This document shows, piece by piece, positions 26,801-33,403 of a DNA stretch of 35,724 bases. The number at the start of each line of letters is the position of its first letter. The stretch's first letter is position 1. Source of the DNA: a virus. Location: IMG/VR virus record IMGVR_UViG_3300009180_000113, positions 1-35,724 of that record; one strand, written 5' to 3'. The notes under the pieces were generated by a model, which was not told the DNA's origin, searched no databases, and saw nothing but the letters and a program-made list of their open reading frames with translations. The position numbers were made by a program, and so were the translations under genes.

Positions 26801-27537
26801 GTTATTTTGAAAAATGGGCTAAAAGATTTAAAACATTATATCCTGAAAAATGGAGTGCTAAATTTTCTGAAAGTCAAACATTAGGTCAAGTTATTGAAGA
26901 AATTATTAAGAATACTAATGAAGGAACTAGTATTAATCCAGTAAATATAGGAGGAACACAAAATTTTGAAAATACAAATTTAACTGTGATTACTAATTTA
27001 TTAGCATCAGACGAATTTATAAAATACTTAGCACCAATAGATGGTTACAATATTTTTGAAGGAGTATTTTTAAAATCAAAACCATCAGGAAAAGATGGAA
27101 TAAAAAATTCAACAGAAAATCTTAATAATAAACCTATTGATTTTAATAGATTAAGAACTAATGTTAGTACTTTATTAATTCAAAACAGTAAAATTCCAAA
27201 TATTCAAAATATGCAAGCAACATATGAAACTATTAGTGTAGCAAATGATGACACACTTACAATATTACTACCTCTTCCTGATAATACAATTCAACGAACT
27301 TCTAAAAATACTAAAACAACAATGTTTATTGAATTTCCATTAGATGAAGTTGAAACCGCAGATACTTCAGTTATATTTACATCAAATAAAAAAGATATTT
27401 GGAGACGTTGGTTAACAATGACTGCTGGTCCTAATAATTATGACAATTCTATAAAAAATATTATTAATGGTTTAGAGTATAATATTTCTACAGCTGGAGT
27501 ACAACCTGCTGCGGCCCAACCATTTGTAGGTAGATAA
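23893..27537 (+). CDS. Very large baseplate hub-like protein
   Basis: A 1214-aa protein. Segments with hub character (gp27/gpD-like): residues about 155-196 (VKYYAWDIHQLNELELLFMR, GYSVLLEWGWSQYL), about 257-294 (GYVKNFSWKMMKNGGYECST) and about 750-836 (GELNFKALIPFKLKITLDGI, GFVVTKISHDLERNDWSTTL). The last resembles the conserved end of hub domains. T4 gp27 has 391 residues, so long insertions are present here, plus a C-terminal region of some 370 residues beyond a Gly/Ser linker (GGRGSTPGGSSSS at about 929). Neither a lysozyme motif nor an OB-fold needle can be recognised by eye. It follows the gp53-like gene by 5 bases. Function is inferred from pattern and context. Confidence 0.6.
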   Translation: MSIFKETLARSIQVQLQARTQVVKGNETNNYRNQLLPWYLSKNSWVRMTSFTNYTSGKVDLPGKGNIKTIPDGHYTGDNLSKKYILEGGTLYTKANPNTDLFAGLRYGMGEQKSAYASNIDVRPDGTKDPQYFRTYGIRPMPGITGVNLHTIGAYGSLFETTVKYYAWDIHQLNELELLFMRPGYSVLLEWGWSQYLDYDEKYNRGEENESLPSDISLNPQVFNGVTINPFDETLNQDKIYKQLDNLRKKYKHNYDGMLGYVKNFSWKMMKNGGYECSTTLISMGEVINTLKVSTNFTNFNKPTSNTADFTKIDKAVYKFDDYENILLSLKSSAEGKRTYSFLSGSRILEEKEYNGTWDIDREEVKISQIWDRLEKKGYSSVVERLKTEPVIKEIDNDRTTNNFSTHGDYFEYISFPSWMAIMGSYFNFESSKTQEGTNPENIVKILTPSLDDYCLASKDSISTDLSVCLINSSQAFVKEFQPFKPPLYKEYKGTGIAPIIKAAKYNEEGNSVWVDDQHYSQVDDFYEGEGLGRMANIYLNLDLLLKEYKGIKESSDDEGVNLTTYINNILKKVSNSLGGLNNFTLSTAGVTQNELKVIDLYYLEKNSKTKSSGKYSFDLMGLGSICRDVQVESQIFQEQSTIVAIAAQSRANLGSIYNSTQVYLNAGLEDRLAINKQQGDEKNDLLNAGNPQNYFYQKLFEFLIYVRNCVVGTAIDEIDPSVTSINSSGRITHTSRKLFAIAPNDGNVPYTFLKQFMLKYSGELNFKALIPFKLKITLDGIGGIVVGQVFKVNPNVLPKNYIDKNLGFVVTKISHDLERNDWSTTLETQICILDQDQFFKNGNPKLTEGFSRQGFLEFVSQTAKEAIIWPVLVEFMEYQALRSICTYLLVNGENNTFNYLINKLVNKNFTLEELKKWQDRITNFTGGRGSTPGGSSSSILISPNLSTGGVGNDNDNDLVKNYYINQFTGYFEKWAKRFKTLYPEKWSAKFSESQTLGQVIEEIIKNTNEGTSINPVNIGGTQNFENTNLTVITNLLASDEFIKYLAPIDGYNIFEGVFLKSKPSGKDGIKNSTENLNNKPIDFNRLRTNVSTLLIQNSKIPNIQNMQATYETISVANDDTLTILLPLPDNTIQRTSKNTKTTMFIEFPLDEVETADTSVIFTSNKKDIWRRWLTMTAGPNNYDNSIKNIINGLEYNISTAGVQPAAAQPFVGR

Positions 27538-27539
27538 TT

Positions 27540-28157
27540 ATGTATATTCCATTAGGTAAATTAAATCCAACAGTATTCTACACAAGTGGTAATGAATACG
27601 CGTTAGCCACTACAGGAATAAGTTATGTAGGTTATTATCATAAAGACACATTAGGTGGAGTATGGACAGACAAAGAACATACTTTAAATTCTATTAGTTT
27701 AATAAGTTACACTGAACGTAATAATAGACCAGAGTATATTAATATTCAAGGAGAAGTATCTGCTGAGTACTATAAAATATCTAAATCAAATAAAGATAAT
27801 CCACTGTCTTCAAATTTACCAGTAAGTGATACTCTTCCTCCTACACAAGAAGACTATGATAAAACATACACAACACGATATATTTTAAGTTATAAATTAA
27901 CTTCCCAACCTGTTTACATTGAAGTTAATAAAAACACATACAATAATACAATGAATTCATCTGATAAAATGTATTTTGAAGGAGTAGAAGTACTATGGAA
28001 AATATCAGGTCCTCTTTATGATATTAAACAAAACAATATACTAATACAAGGAGGAATTATAGATTCAAATACAAGAAGTATACAACAAGCTGAACAAACT
28101 ATGTCTGGTGTGTCAAATTATTTAAACAATTTACTTTTATACGCGAAACCTGACTAA
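27540..28157 (+). CDS. Hypothetical baseplate-region protein, 205 aa
   Basis: Not recognised. The protein is beta-rich and starts YIPLGKLNPTVFYTSGNEYA, then ISYVGYYHKDTLGGVWTDKE; the middle has TRYILSYKLTSQPVYIEVNK, and the end is helical (QQAEQTMSGVSNYLNNLLLY). No membrane segment or cysteine. It starts 2 bases after the hub-like gene, so it is probably coupled to it, and may be a hub or wedge partner. The GYYH-x-GVWTDKEHT segment near residues 31-44 may serve to recognise homologues. Confidence 0.6.
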   Translation: MYIPLGKLNPTVFYTSGNEYALATTGISYVGYYHKDTLGGVWTDKEHTLNSISLISYTERNNRPEYINIQGEVSAEYYKISKSNKDNPLSSNLPVSDTLPPTQEDYDKTYTTRYILSYKLTSQPVYIEVNKNTYNNTMNSSDKMYFEGVEVLWKISGPLYDIKQNNILIQGGIIDSNTRSIQQAEQTMSGVSNYLNNLLLYAKPD

Positions 28158-28163
28158 TTTTAC

Positions 28164-28173
28164 ATATTTATTA
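28164..28173 (+). promoter_or_regulatory. Late-type leader box ATATTTATTA
   Basis: Copy of the late box in the 24-base gap before the 843-aa gene, ending 8 bases before the ATG at 28182. Confidence 0.5.
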
Positions 28174-28181
28174 TTATAACT

Positions 28182-30713
28182 ATGAAATACTTATTAAATG
28201 AGAATTTATCTATTTTAAGAATCGCTAATATTAATAGTGATAAAAGAGAATATGAAGAATTTCTTCAATCAATGTTTGAATTGAAATTAATTGAATTTTC
28301 AAATGAACAATTGTTAACTGAAGGATTTTTAGATAAAGTAAAAGAAACTTTCAAAAAAGCTACTGACAGTTCTAAAAAATATTTACAATACAGTTTTAAT
28401 CAATTTAAAAAAAACGGTGAAAAACCATCAGAATTTGTTAAAGACATAGGAGATGTTTTTCAAGATGTTAAAATTAAAGATCCTAATGATTTAAATACAA
28501 TAATAAAACTAGCTAAAATCCAGTCTATAAACAAAAATAAACTAAGTGAAGCAGACATTCCAGCAGAAAAAATTGGTAAAATTGAAGACTTAGAAAAATT
28601 AAAAGACGGTCAAAATTTTATCTGGACAGGACCTATCAATAAAGATATGGACTTAAAACCAGGAGAAGAATACTTAAATGCCTATGATGAAGACAATAAT
28701 ACATGGATAACAGTAAATGTAAAAGATAAAGTAAAAATTGAAAACAGTGAAGAATATGCGAGTGGTGGAGTTATTCAAAAAATAGGAGATTTTTTTAGAA
28801 GACATAAATGGTTAACAGCTTTAATGATAGCCCCTGTAATACTTTCAACTACAGTAGGAGGAAATGCAAATGCTTTTGGACAAGCAATAAAAGCTATTTT
28901 TGGTAATGATGTAAATATTGACAACTCAGGTGTTCTTCAAACAGGCAGCAGTCCAGATTCAATGGGTGATAGTGATGGAGACAACCTAACTAATGCTAGT
29001 GGAGGAGATGATGTTCAAGATAAAGTACCAGTACAAAAAATTGATTTAGGTGGAAAAGGAAGTGTAGATGATCAAGATATTCAAAAATTCCAAGACCAAG
29101 CTAAAAAATTAATGCCTGATGAAGATACTAATAAAATTTCAACAGCAGCTACATATAAAAAAGGTGAATATAAATTAAGTCAAGAAGAATTTGATGCGGC
29201 TGTTAATTATGGTGCAAAAAATCTTTTAAAACAAACACAAAACCAAATAGCAGAAAAAGGTGTTACAAAAACAATAACAATAAAAGGTGAAATAAAAGGA
29301 CACATTTCTTCAAATGCTGGTGATAAAGATAATGTAGCTAATGATGGTTCAGATTTAGCAAAAGGAAGAGCAGCAACTGGTGAAAATTTAAATAAAGCAA
29401 TACAAGATAAATATACTAAAATAGTAAAAGAAAAACTTGGAGTAGATGTAAAATTTGATACAAAATCTACAGCGGATTCAGATGTAGAAGGACAAGTTCA
29501 ACACAAAGCTGTAGATAACACCGCAGACCAAAGTACTACTATTAAATATAAAGTAGAAACTGATGGTGGTAAAAAGATTATTAACATCAAAAACTGGCAA
29601 CCAGTTGTAGCAGTTACAGGTAAAGGTGGAAGTGACATGGGTCAAAGAGTAGATATCCCAGGTGGTCAAGGCGGTGGAGTAGGAAAAAATAGTGAAAAAG
29701 GTAGTGAAGAAACTGGTAAAGGTAATGTACCAACAGGTGGAATACCAAATATTGATGATTCAAATGTTAAATTTTTAAAAAAACAAAATCTCAATAGAAA
29801 TCAAGAAATATTTAGTGTTTTAAAAGTAGCTAATTCTAATATTAAAGGAGATCCATTAGACAAATCATACAAATCTTGGGATGATAATACTAAAAAAATA
29901 GTTATCAACTTAAGAAAAAGTCCAGATGTGCTTTTAAATAAATTTAAATCAGTGACTGGTATTGATCTTTCTCAAAGACAAAAATCAACAGGACCATTTA
30001 AACGTTCAGGAGTAGCTGAGGGTATTTTATTTGAAAATTTGATGAATGAAGCTGCTATTGATAATGCTTTAAGTAGTATTGGTGTCACTGATGAAGCTAT
30101 TAGAAAAAATAAAGTAGCAGTCATGGTTATGTTGGCTAAGATGTATAATTTAACATCAGCTGATATTCCTGATTTTAAGAAATTAACTCCAGATGAACAA
30201 AAACAATTTAAAACTATTGCTGGTGAGTTAGATGATACTATAAATAAACAAAAATCAACTGATGTAAAACAAATTGATAAAGATATTGAAAGTAATACTA
30301 GTTTAAAAACAGCTTTAAGTAGAATTAATAATTATGATGAATTTGAAGCTTTAATTTTAGGTATGGCTGCTTTAGTAAATCCAAACCTAGCTAAAGCTAA
30401 ACAAGACATTAGATCAGCGTTGTTTACTTTATCTAATAAAATTAAATCAATGAAAGAAGAAAGTGAAACACCTACAGATACTCAAGGTGTTTACAAAATT
30501 ATTGATACTTTAAAAATCCTAAAAACTCACCTTCAAAATATTAATAATAGAGATGAATTTGCTGAATTAATATTTTCTTTATTGCCATATATTGATTCTT
30601 CAGGAGTTATAACAAAAGACAAAAAGAAATTAGCAAATTCTATAATTGCTGCTTCAAATAGGAATAGTTTAAAAGATTCTAATCCTATTGATTTAGATAA
30701 ATTAGGTAGATAA
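28182..30713 (+). CDS. Large protein with internal hydrophobic segment and OmpA-like region
   Basis: An 843-aa protein of unknown function. Residues 1-200 are charged and helical and contain LLTEGF at 44-49, a match to the LxE-before-Gly site cut by T4-type prohead proteases. Residues about 205-225 (RRHKWLTALMIAPVILSTTV, then GGNANA) look like a membrane segment or an internal signal-peptide-like stretch. An acidic Asp/Gly/Ser-rich linker follows. Residues about 323-465 (TKTITIKGEIKGHIS, DLAKGRAATGENLNKAIQ) recall the OmpA-like peptidoglycan-binding fold, weakly. The C-terminal 300 residues are helical. It closes the baseplate operon just before a terminator. It could act on the host envelope or be packaged with DNA. 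It has no cysteine motif. Confidence 0.55.
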   Translation: MKYLLNENLSILRIANINSDKREYEEFLQSMFELKLIEFSNEQLLTEGFLDKVKETFKKATDSSKKYLQYSFNQFKKNGEKPSEFVKDIGDVFQDVKIKDPNDLNTIIKLAKIQSINKNKLSEADIPAEKIGKIEDLEKLKDGQNFIWTGPINKDMDLKPGEEYLNAYDEDNNTWITVNVKDKVKIENSEEYASGGVIQKIGDFFRRHKWLTALMIAPVILSTTVGGNANAFGQAIKAIFGNDVNIDNSGVLQTGSSPDSMGDSDGDNLTNASGGDDVQDKVPVQKIDLGGKGSVDDQDIQKFQDQAKKLMPDEDTNKISTAATYKKGEYKLSQEEFDAAVNYGAKNLLKQTQNQIAEKGVTKTITIKGEIKGHISSNAGDKDNVANDGSDLAKGRAATGENLNKAIQDKYTKIVKEKLGVDVKFDTKSTADSDVEGQVQHKAVDNTADQSTTIKYKVETDGGKKIINIKNWQPVVAVTGKGGSDMGQRVDIPGGQGGGVGKNSEKGSEETGKGNVPTGGIPNIDDSNVKFLKKQNLNRNQEIFSVLKVANSNIKGDPLDKSYKSWDDNTKKIVINLRKSPDVLLNKFKSVTGIDLSQRQKSTGPFKRSGVAEGILFENLMNEAAIDNALSSIGVTDEAIRKNKVAVMVMLAKMYNLTSADIPDFKKLTPDEQKQFKTIAGELDDTINKQKSTDVKQIDKDIESNTSLKTALSRINNYDEFEALILGMAALVNPNLAKAKQDIRSALFTLSNKIKSMKEESETPTDTQGVYKIIDTLKILKTHLQNINNRDEFAELIFSLLPYIDSSGVITKDKKKLANSIIAASNRNSLKDSNPIDLDKLGR

Positions 30714-30716
30714 ATT

Positions 30717-30745
30717 AAAGAGGCTTGGTTTTCCAAGCCTTTTTT
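30717..30745 (+). terminator. Rho-independent terminator ending the tail operon
   Basis: AGGCTTGG (30721-30728) pairs with CCAAGCCT (30733-30740) around the loop tttt, extended by AAAG on the 5' side and followed by a T run to 30745. The stem also contains the TTGG of the next promoter. Confidence 0.93.
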
Positions 30746-30753
30746 ATTATATT
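30725..30753 (+). promoter_or_regulatory. Bacteroidota-type promoter for polymerase gene
   Basis: TTGG at 30725-30728 and TATATT at 30748-30753, with exactly 20 bases between TTG and TATATT. The same arrangement occurs at 32486 and 35496. It matches the -33 TTG/-7 TAnnTT pattern known for Bacteroidota and lies 16 bases before the ATG at 30770. Confidence 0.7.
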
Positions 30754-30769
30754 GGTATTATAAAAGGTT

Positions 30770-32056
30770 ATGCACGCAATTATTGAAACATCTCAACAAC
30801 TTAGTAGACTAAATGAACATTGTAAAGACTCGTGTTTTATTCAAATAATTTCTGGAAATGACAATTTTCATCCTAAATTAAACAACATAAGTTGTATTTA
30901 CTATAGATGTCTTAATTCAAAAGGATATATTTTTCCTATTAACCATTCAGAAACATTTAATTTAAACATTGAAGAAGTTTGGGAATTTTTAAATAAACAT
31001 AATATAATTTATGTAATAGACAAAAAATTTCATGATTATTTTTTACCTTCTTCATTAACTGTAAGTGACATTCAATTTAAATCTTTAAATAAAACAAATA
31101 AAATACTAAATCCATCAGAATATGATACACCTGCTCATACCCATTTTTACAGAGAACATTATTTTAGAAACAACATTAACAATATTATCCCAGTGGTTAA
31201 ACATCTTGAAAAATGGGAAAACGTTTTTGAAAACATAAAAGTTTACTTAGACGGAAAAGTAAATACTTGGTTTGATTATGATTACACTGGGGTATTTAGA
31301 CAAATTGAACAAATTGGAATAAAATTAACACCTACTAAATTTAATAATCATTTTGAACCACAATTTGAAGATTATTCTATCAGTAAAAATAAAATACATA
31401 CTTCATATAATCTTTATAATTTAACAACTCGTCCTAGTAATACATTTAATAATGTTAATTTCGCCGCTTTACCAAAAGATTCTGGTGCTAGAACAGCTTT
31501 AATTCCATCAAATGATTATTTTATAGAATATGATTTTACTGCTTATCATCCTTCTCTTATTGCTTCAATTATTGATTTTCATTGGACTTCTGCTCCTTAT
31601 GATCATTTATCACAACTACTTGGTGTATCAATTGAAGAAGCAAAAGAAATTACATTTAAAAATATCTATGGGGGAGTTAAACAAGAAAATAGAGACAAAC
31701 CATTCTTTAAAGAAATTAATGAATTAATTAAAAAATTATGGAATGTTTACCAACAAGAAGGACAAATTAAACTTGCTACTGGAAGAATACTACATAAACA
31801 AGATGATCTTTCTCCTACAAAAATATTTAATTATTATATTCAGTCTTTAGAAACTAAATCAAATGTAGAAATCTTAAAAAAAGTTTTAAAGTATTTGGAA
31901 AATAAACAATCAAATATTATATTATACACATACGACAGTATTCTTCTTGATTTTAATAAAGAAGATGGAATAGAAACAGTTATGGATATTAAAAAATTAC
32001 TAGAATCAACAGGTTTTACAACTAAAATGAAGAAAGGCACAACATATGGTTTTTGA
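30770..32056 (+). CDS. Compact divergent DNA polymerase, family A layout
   Basis: A 428-aa protein, much shorter than the roughly 600 residues of a Klenow-type polymerase. Residues about 25-95 resemble a degenerate 3'-5' exonuclease fold (SCIYYRCLNSKGYIFPINHS, IIYVIDKKFHDYFL), with no visible DED catalytic set. Residues 218-252 recall the family A TGRLSS-PNLQNIP-RxAF region. Motif A is EYDFTAYHPSLIA with D255; motif B is AKEITFKNIYGG with K292, F296 and Y300; then GQIKLATGRIL and NYYIQSLETKSNVEIL match the family A helix order; motif C is LYTYDSILLDF with D389. Motifs A and C also look like family B (DFxSLYPS, TDSI). The family A arginine before motif B and the motif C His-Asp-Glu are not kept. 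Probably replicates or repairs phage DNA. T4 itself uses a family B enzyme. Alternatively it could be a TV-Pol-like relative. Confidence 0.75.
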   Translation: MHAIIETSQQLSRLNEHCKDSCFIQIISGNDNFHPKLNNISCIYYRCLNSKGYIFPINHSETFNLNIEEVWEFLNKHNIIYVIDKKFHDYFLPSSLTVSDIQFKSLNKTNKILNPSEYDTPAHTHFYREHYFRNNINNIIPVVKHLEKWENVFENIKVYLDGKVNTWFDYDYTGVFRQIEQIGIKLTPTKFNNHFEPQFEDYSISKNKIHTSYNLYNLTTRPSNTFNNVNFAALPKDSGARTALIPSNDYFIEYDFTAYHPSLIASIIDFHWTSAPYDHLSQLLGVSIEEAKEITFKNIYGGVKQENRDKPFFKEINELIKKLWNVYQQEGQIKLATGRILHKQDDLSPTKIFNYYIQSLETKSNVEILKKVLKYLENKQSNIILYTYDSILLDFNKEDGIETVMDIKKLLESTGFTTKMKKGTTYGF

Positions 32057-32483
32057 TTTACCTTCTATATTTATGGGTAATACCGAGATTGATATGAAGA
32101 ACAAGCTATTTTGCTCATTTACAGCACATGAATTTTTACCTGAAGCAATAGCTACAATAACTTCACGCTATGTTATATTATATAATAAATTATTTGTATT
32201 AGAAAGTTCTCAAACTAATGAGTACTTAATAACATATAATATAGACATGGAAAAACCATTAACAGAAATTCCAGAAAATACAATCTTATTACATAGAAAA
32301 AAAGAAAGTAATACTTTGTATACAATAAATGCTTTAAATACTTTAATTAAGTCTTTAAATAATGGTGTAGCCGACCCAAATTATAAAATTACTTGGCCAG
32401 ATTATCAAAACAGTGTATTATTAACTCAAGGTGAAGATTTGAGAATAATCAATACAAAAATATTTAAAATAATTTATTTGTAA
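32046..32483 (+). CDS. Hypothetical replication-module protein, 145 aa
   Basis: Not recognised. It overlaps the end of the polymerase gene by 11 bases (ATG at 32046). In-frame ATGs at 32073 and 32094 are alternatives; the first of these lies within an ATATTTAT box (32067-32076). The sequence is mixed alpha/beta: FCSFTAHEFLPEAIATITSR, YVILYNKLFVLESSQTNEYL, NTLYTINALNTLIKSLNNG, ITWPDYQNSVLLTQGEDLRI. One cysteine, no membrane segment. A polymerase accessory role is possible from position only. Its stop lies within the left arm of an inverted repeat. Confidence 0.6.
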   Translation: MVFDLPSIFMGNTEIDMKNKLFCSFTAHEFLPEAIATITSRYVILYNKLFVLESSQTNEYLITYNIDMEKPLTEIPENTILLHRKKESNTLYTINALNTLIKSLNNGVADPNYKITWPDYQNSVLLTQGEDLRIINTKIFKIIYL

Positions 32484-32500
32484 GTTTGGTCTTACAAATA
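32475..32500 (+). promoter_or_regulatory. Perfect 10-bp inverted repeat before the SSB gene
   Basis: TATTTGTAAG (32475-32484) and CTTACAAATA (32491-32500) are exact reverse complements around the loop TTTGGT, which holds the TTGG of the next promoter. No good T run follows, so it may be an operator or weak terminator. Confidence 0.65.
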
Positions 32501-32514
32501 GGTTTTGTTATATT
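32486..32514 (+). promoter_or_regulatory. Bacteroidota-type promoter for SSB-recombination genes
   Basis: TTGG at 32486-32489 and TATATT at 32509-32514, with the same 20-base spacing as the promoters at 30725 and 35496. The ATG follows at 32533. The decamer tgttatatta (32506-32515) is identical to that at 35516-35525. Confidence 0.75.
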
Positions 32515-32532
32515 AAAATAGTAAATAAAGTT

Positions 32533-33396
32533 ATGGATATTAATGCAATAAAAAATCGCTTGAACACTTTACAAAACAAAGGTAAAGGTGGTTCACAAAG
32601 CAAAGAAGAAAGAGCTAAGAACTTTTGGAAACCAACAATTGGTAAACAATTGATTCGTATTGTTCCTTCCAAGTTTGACAAATCAAACCCATTTAAAGAG
32701 GTGTATTTTCACTACAATGTAGCTAATCGTAGTATGATTAGTTTAACTAATTGGGGTGAAAAAGATCCAATTGTTGAGTTTGCTTCTCAACTTCGTAAGT
32801 CTTCAGACAAAGAAAATTGGCAGTTAGCTAAAAAAATCGAACCAAGTATGCGTGTATTTTTACCTGTTATTGTAAGAGGTGAAGAAGAAAAAGGCGTTCG
32901 TTTGTGGGAATTTGGAAAAGCTATGTACCAAGAATTGTTAAGTATGGCTGCTGATGAAGACATTGGGGATTTTTCTGACATCTATGAAGGTCGTGATTTG
33001 ACAATTGAAACAGTAGGCCCAGATGTTACTGGAACTAAATTTAACAAATCAACAGTTCGTCCAAGAACAAAACAAACTCAATTGTCTGATGATTCTACTA
33101 AAGCTAAATTATGGTTAAATGAACAACCTGACATTTTAAGTCTTTACAAGAAAATGGACTATGAAGAAATGAAAACAATTTTGTTGAATTGGATGAATCC
33201 AGAATCAGAAGAAGTAAGTAATGACACTACTGAAGAAATAGTAGAAACATCTAAACCTACTACTACTTATTCTACTCCAATTAAGAAAAAATCAAGTTTT
33301 GATGAAGATGAATTTGATGCTCTTTTTACAGAATCAACTCCAAAATCACCATTTAAAGAAGACGAAGACGACAATGATCTTCCTTGGGAAAAGTAA
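32533..33396 (+). CDS. 32: Single-stranded DNA-binding protein (T4 gp32-like)
   Basis: A 287-aa protein that would coat single-stranded DNA during replication and recombination. The gp32-like pattern includes FWKPTIGKQLIRIVPSKFDK (residues 31-50), PFKEVYFHYNVANRSM, VRLWEFGKAMYQELLSMAAD and GRDLTIETVG, then a linker and a strongly acidic C-terminal tail ending DEDDNDLPWEK, typical of SSB tails that recruit partners. Unlike T4 gp32 (301 aa), it contains no cysteine at all, so the gp32 zinc site is absent. UvsX follows 7 bases downstream, a functional pair in T4. An inverted repeat and a promoter lie upstream; T4 gp32 is autoregulated at the leader, but here that is only possible. Confidence 0.88.
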   Translation: MDINAIKNRLNTLQNKGKGGSQSKEERAKNFWKPTIGKQLIRIVPSKFDKSNPFKEVYFHYNVANRSMISLTNWGEKDPIVEFASQLRKSSDKENWQLAKKIEPSMRVFLPVIVRGEEEKGVRLWEFGKAMYQELLSMAADEDIGDFSDIYEGRDLTIETVGPDVTGTKFNKSTVRPRTKQTQLSDDSTKAKLWLNEQPDILSLYKKMDYEEMKTILLNWMNPESEEVSNDTTEEIVETSKPTTTYSTPIKKKSSFDEDEFDALFTESTPKSPFKEDEDDNDLPWEK

Positions 33397-33403
33397 TTAA
33401 ATT

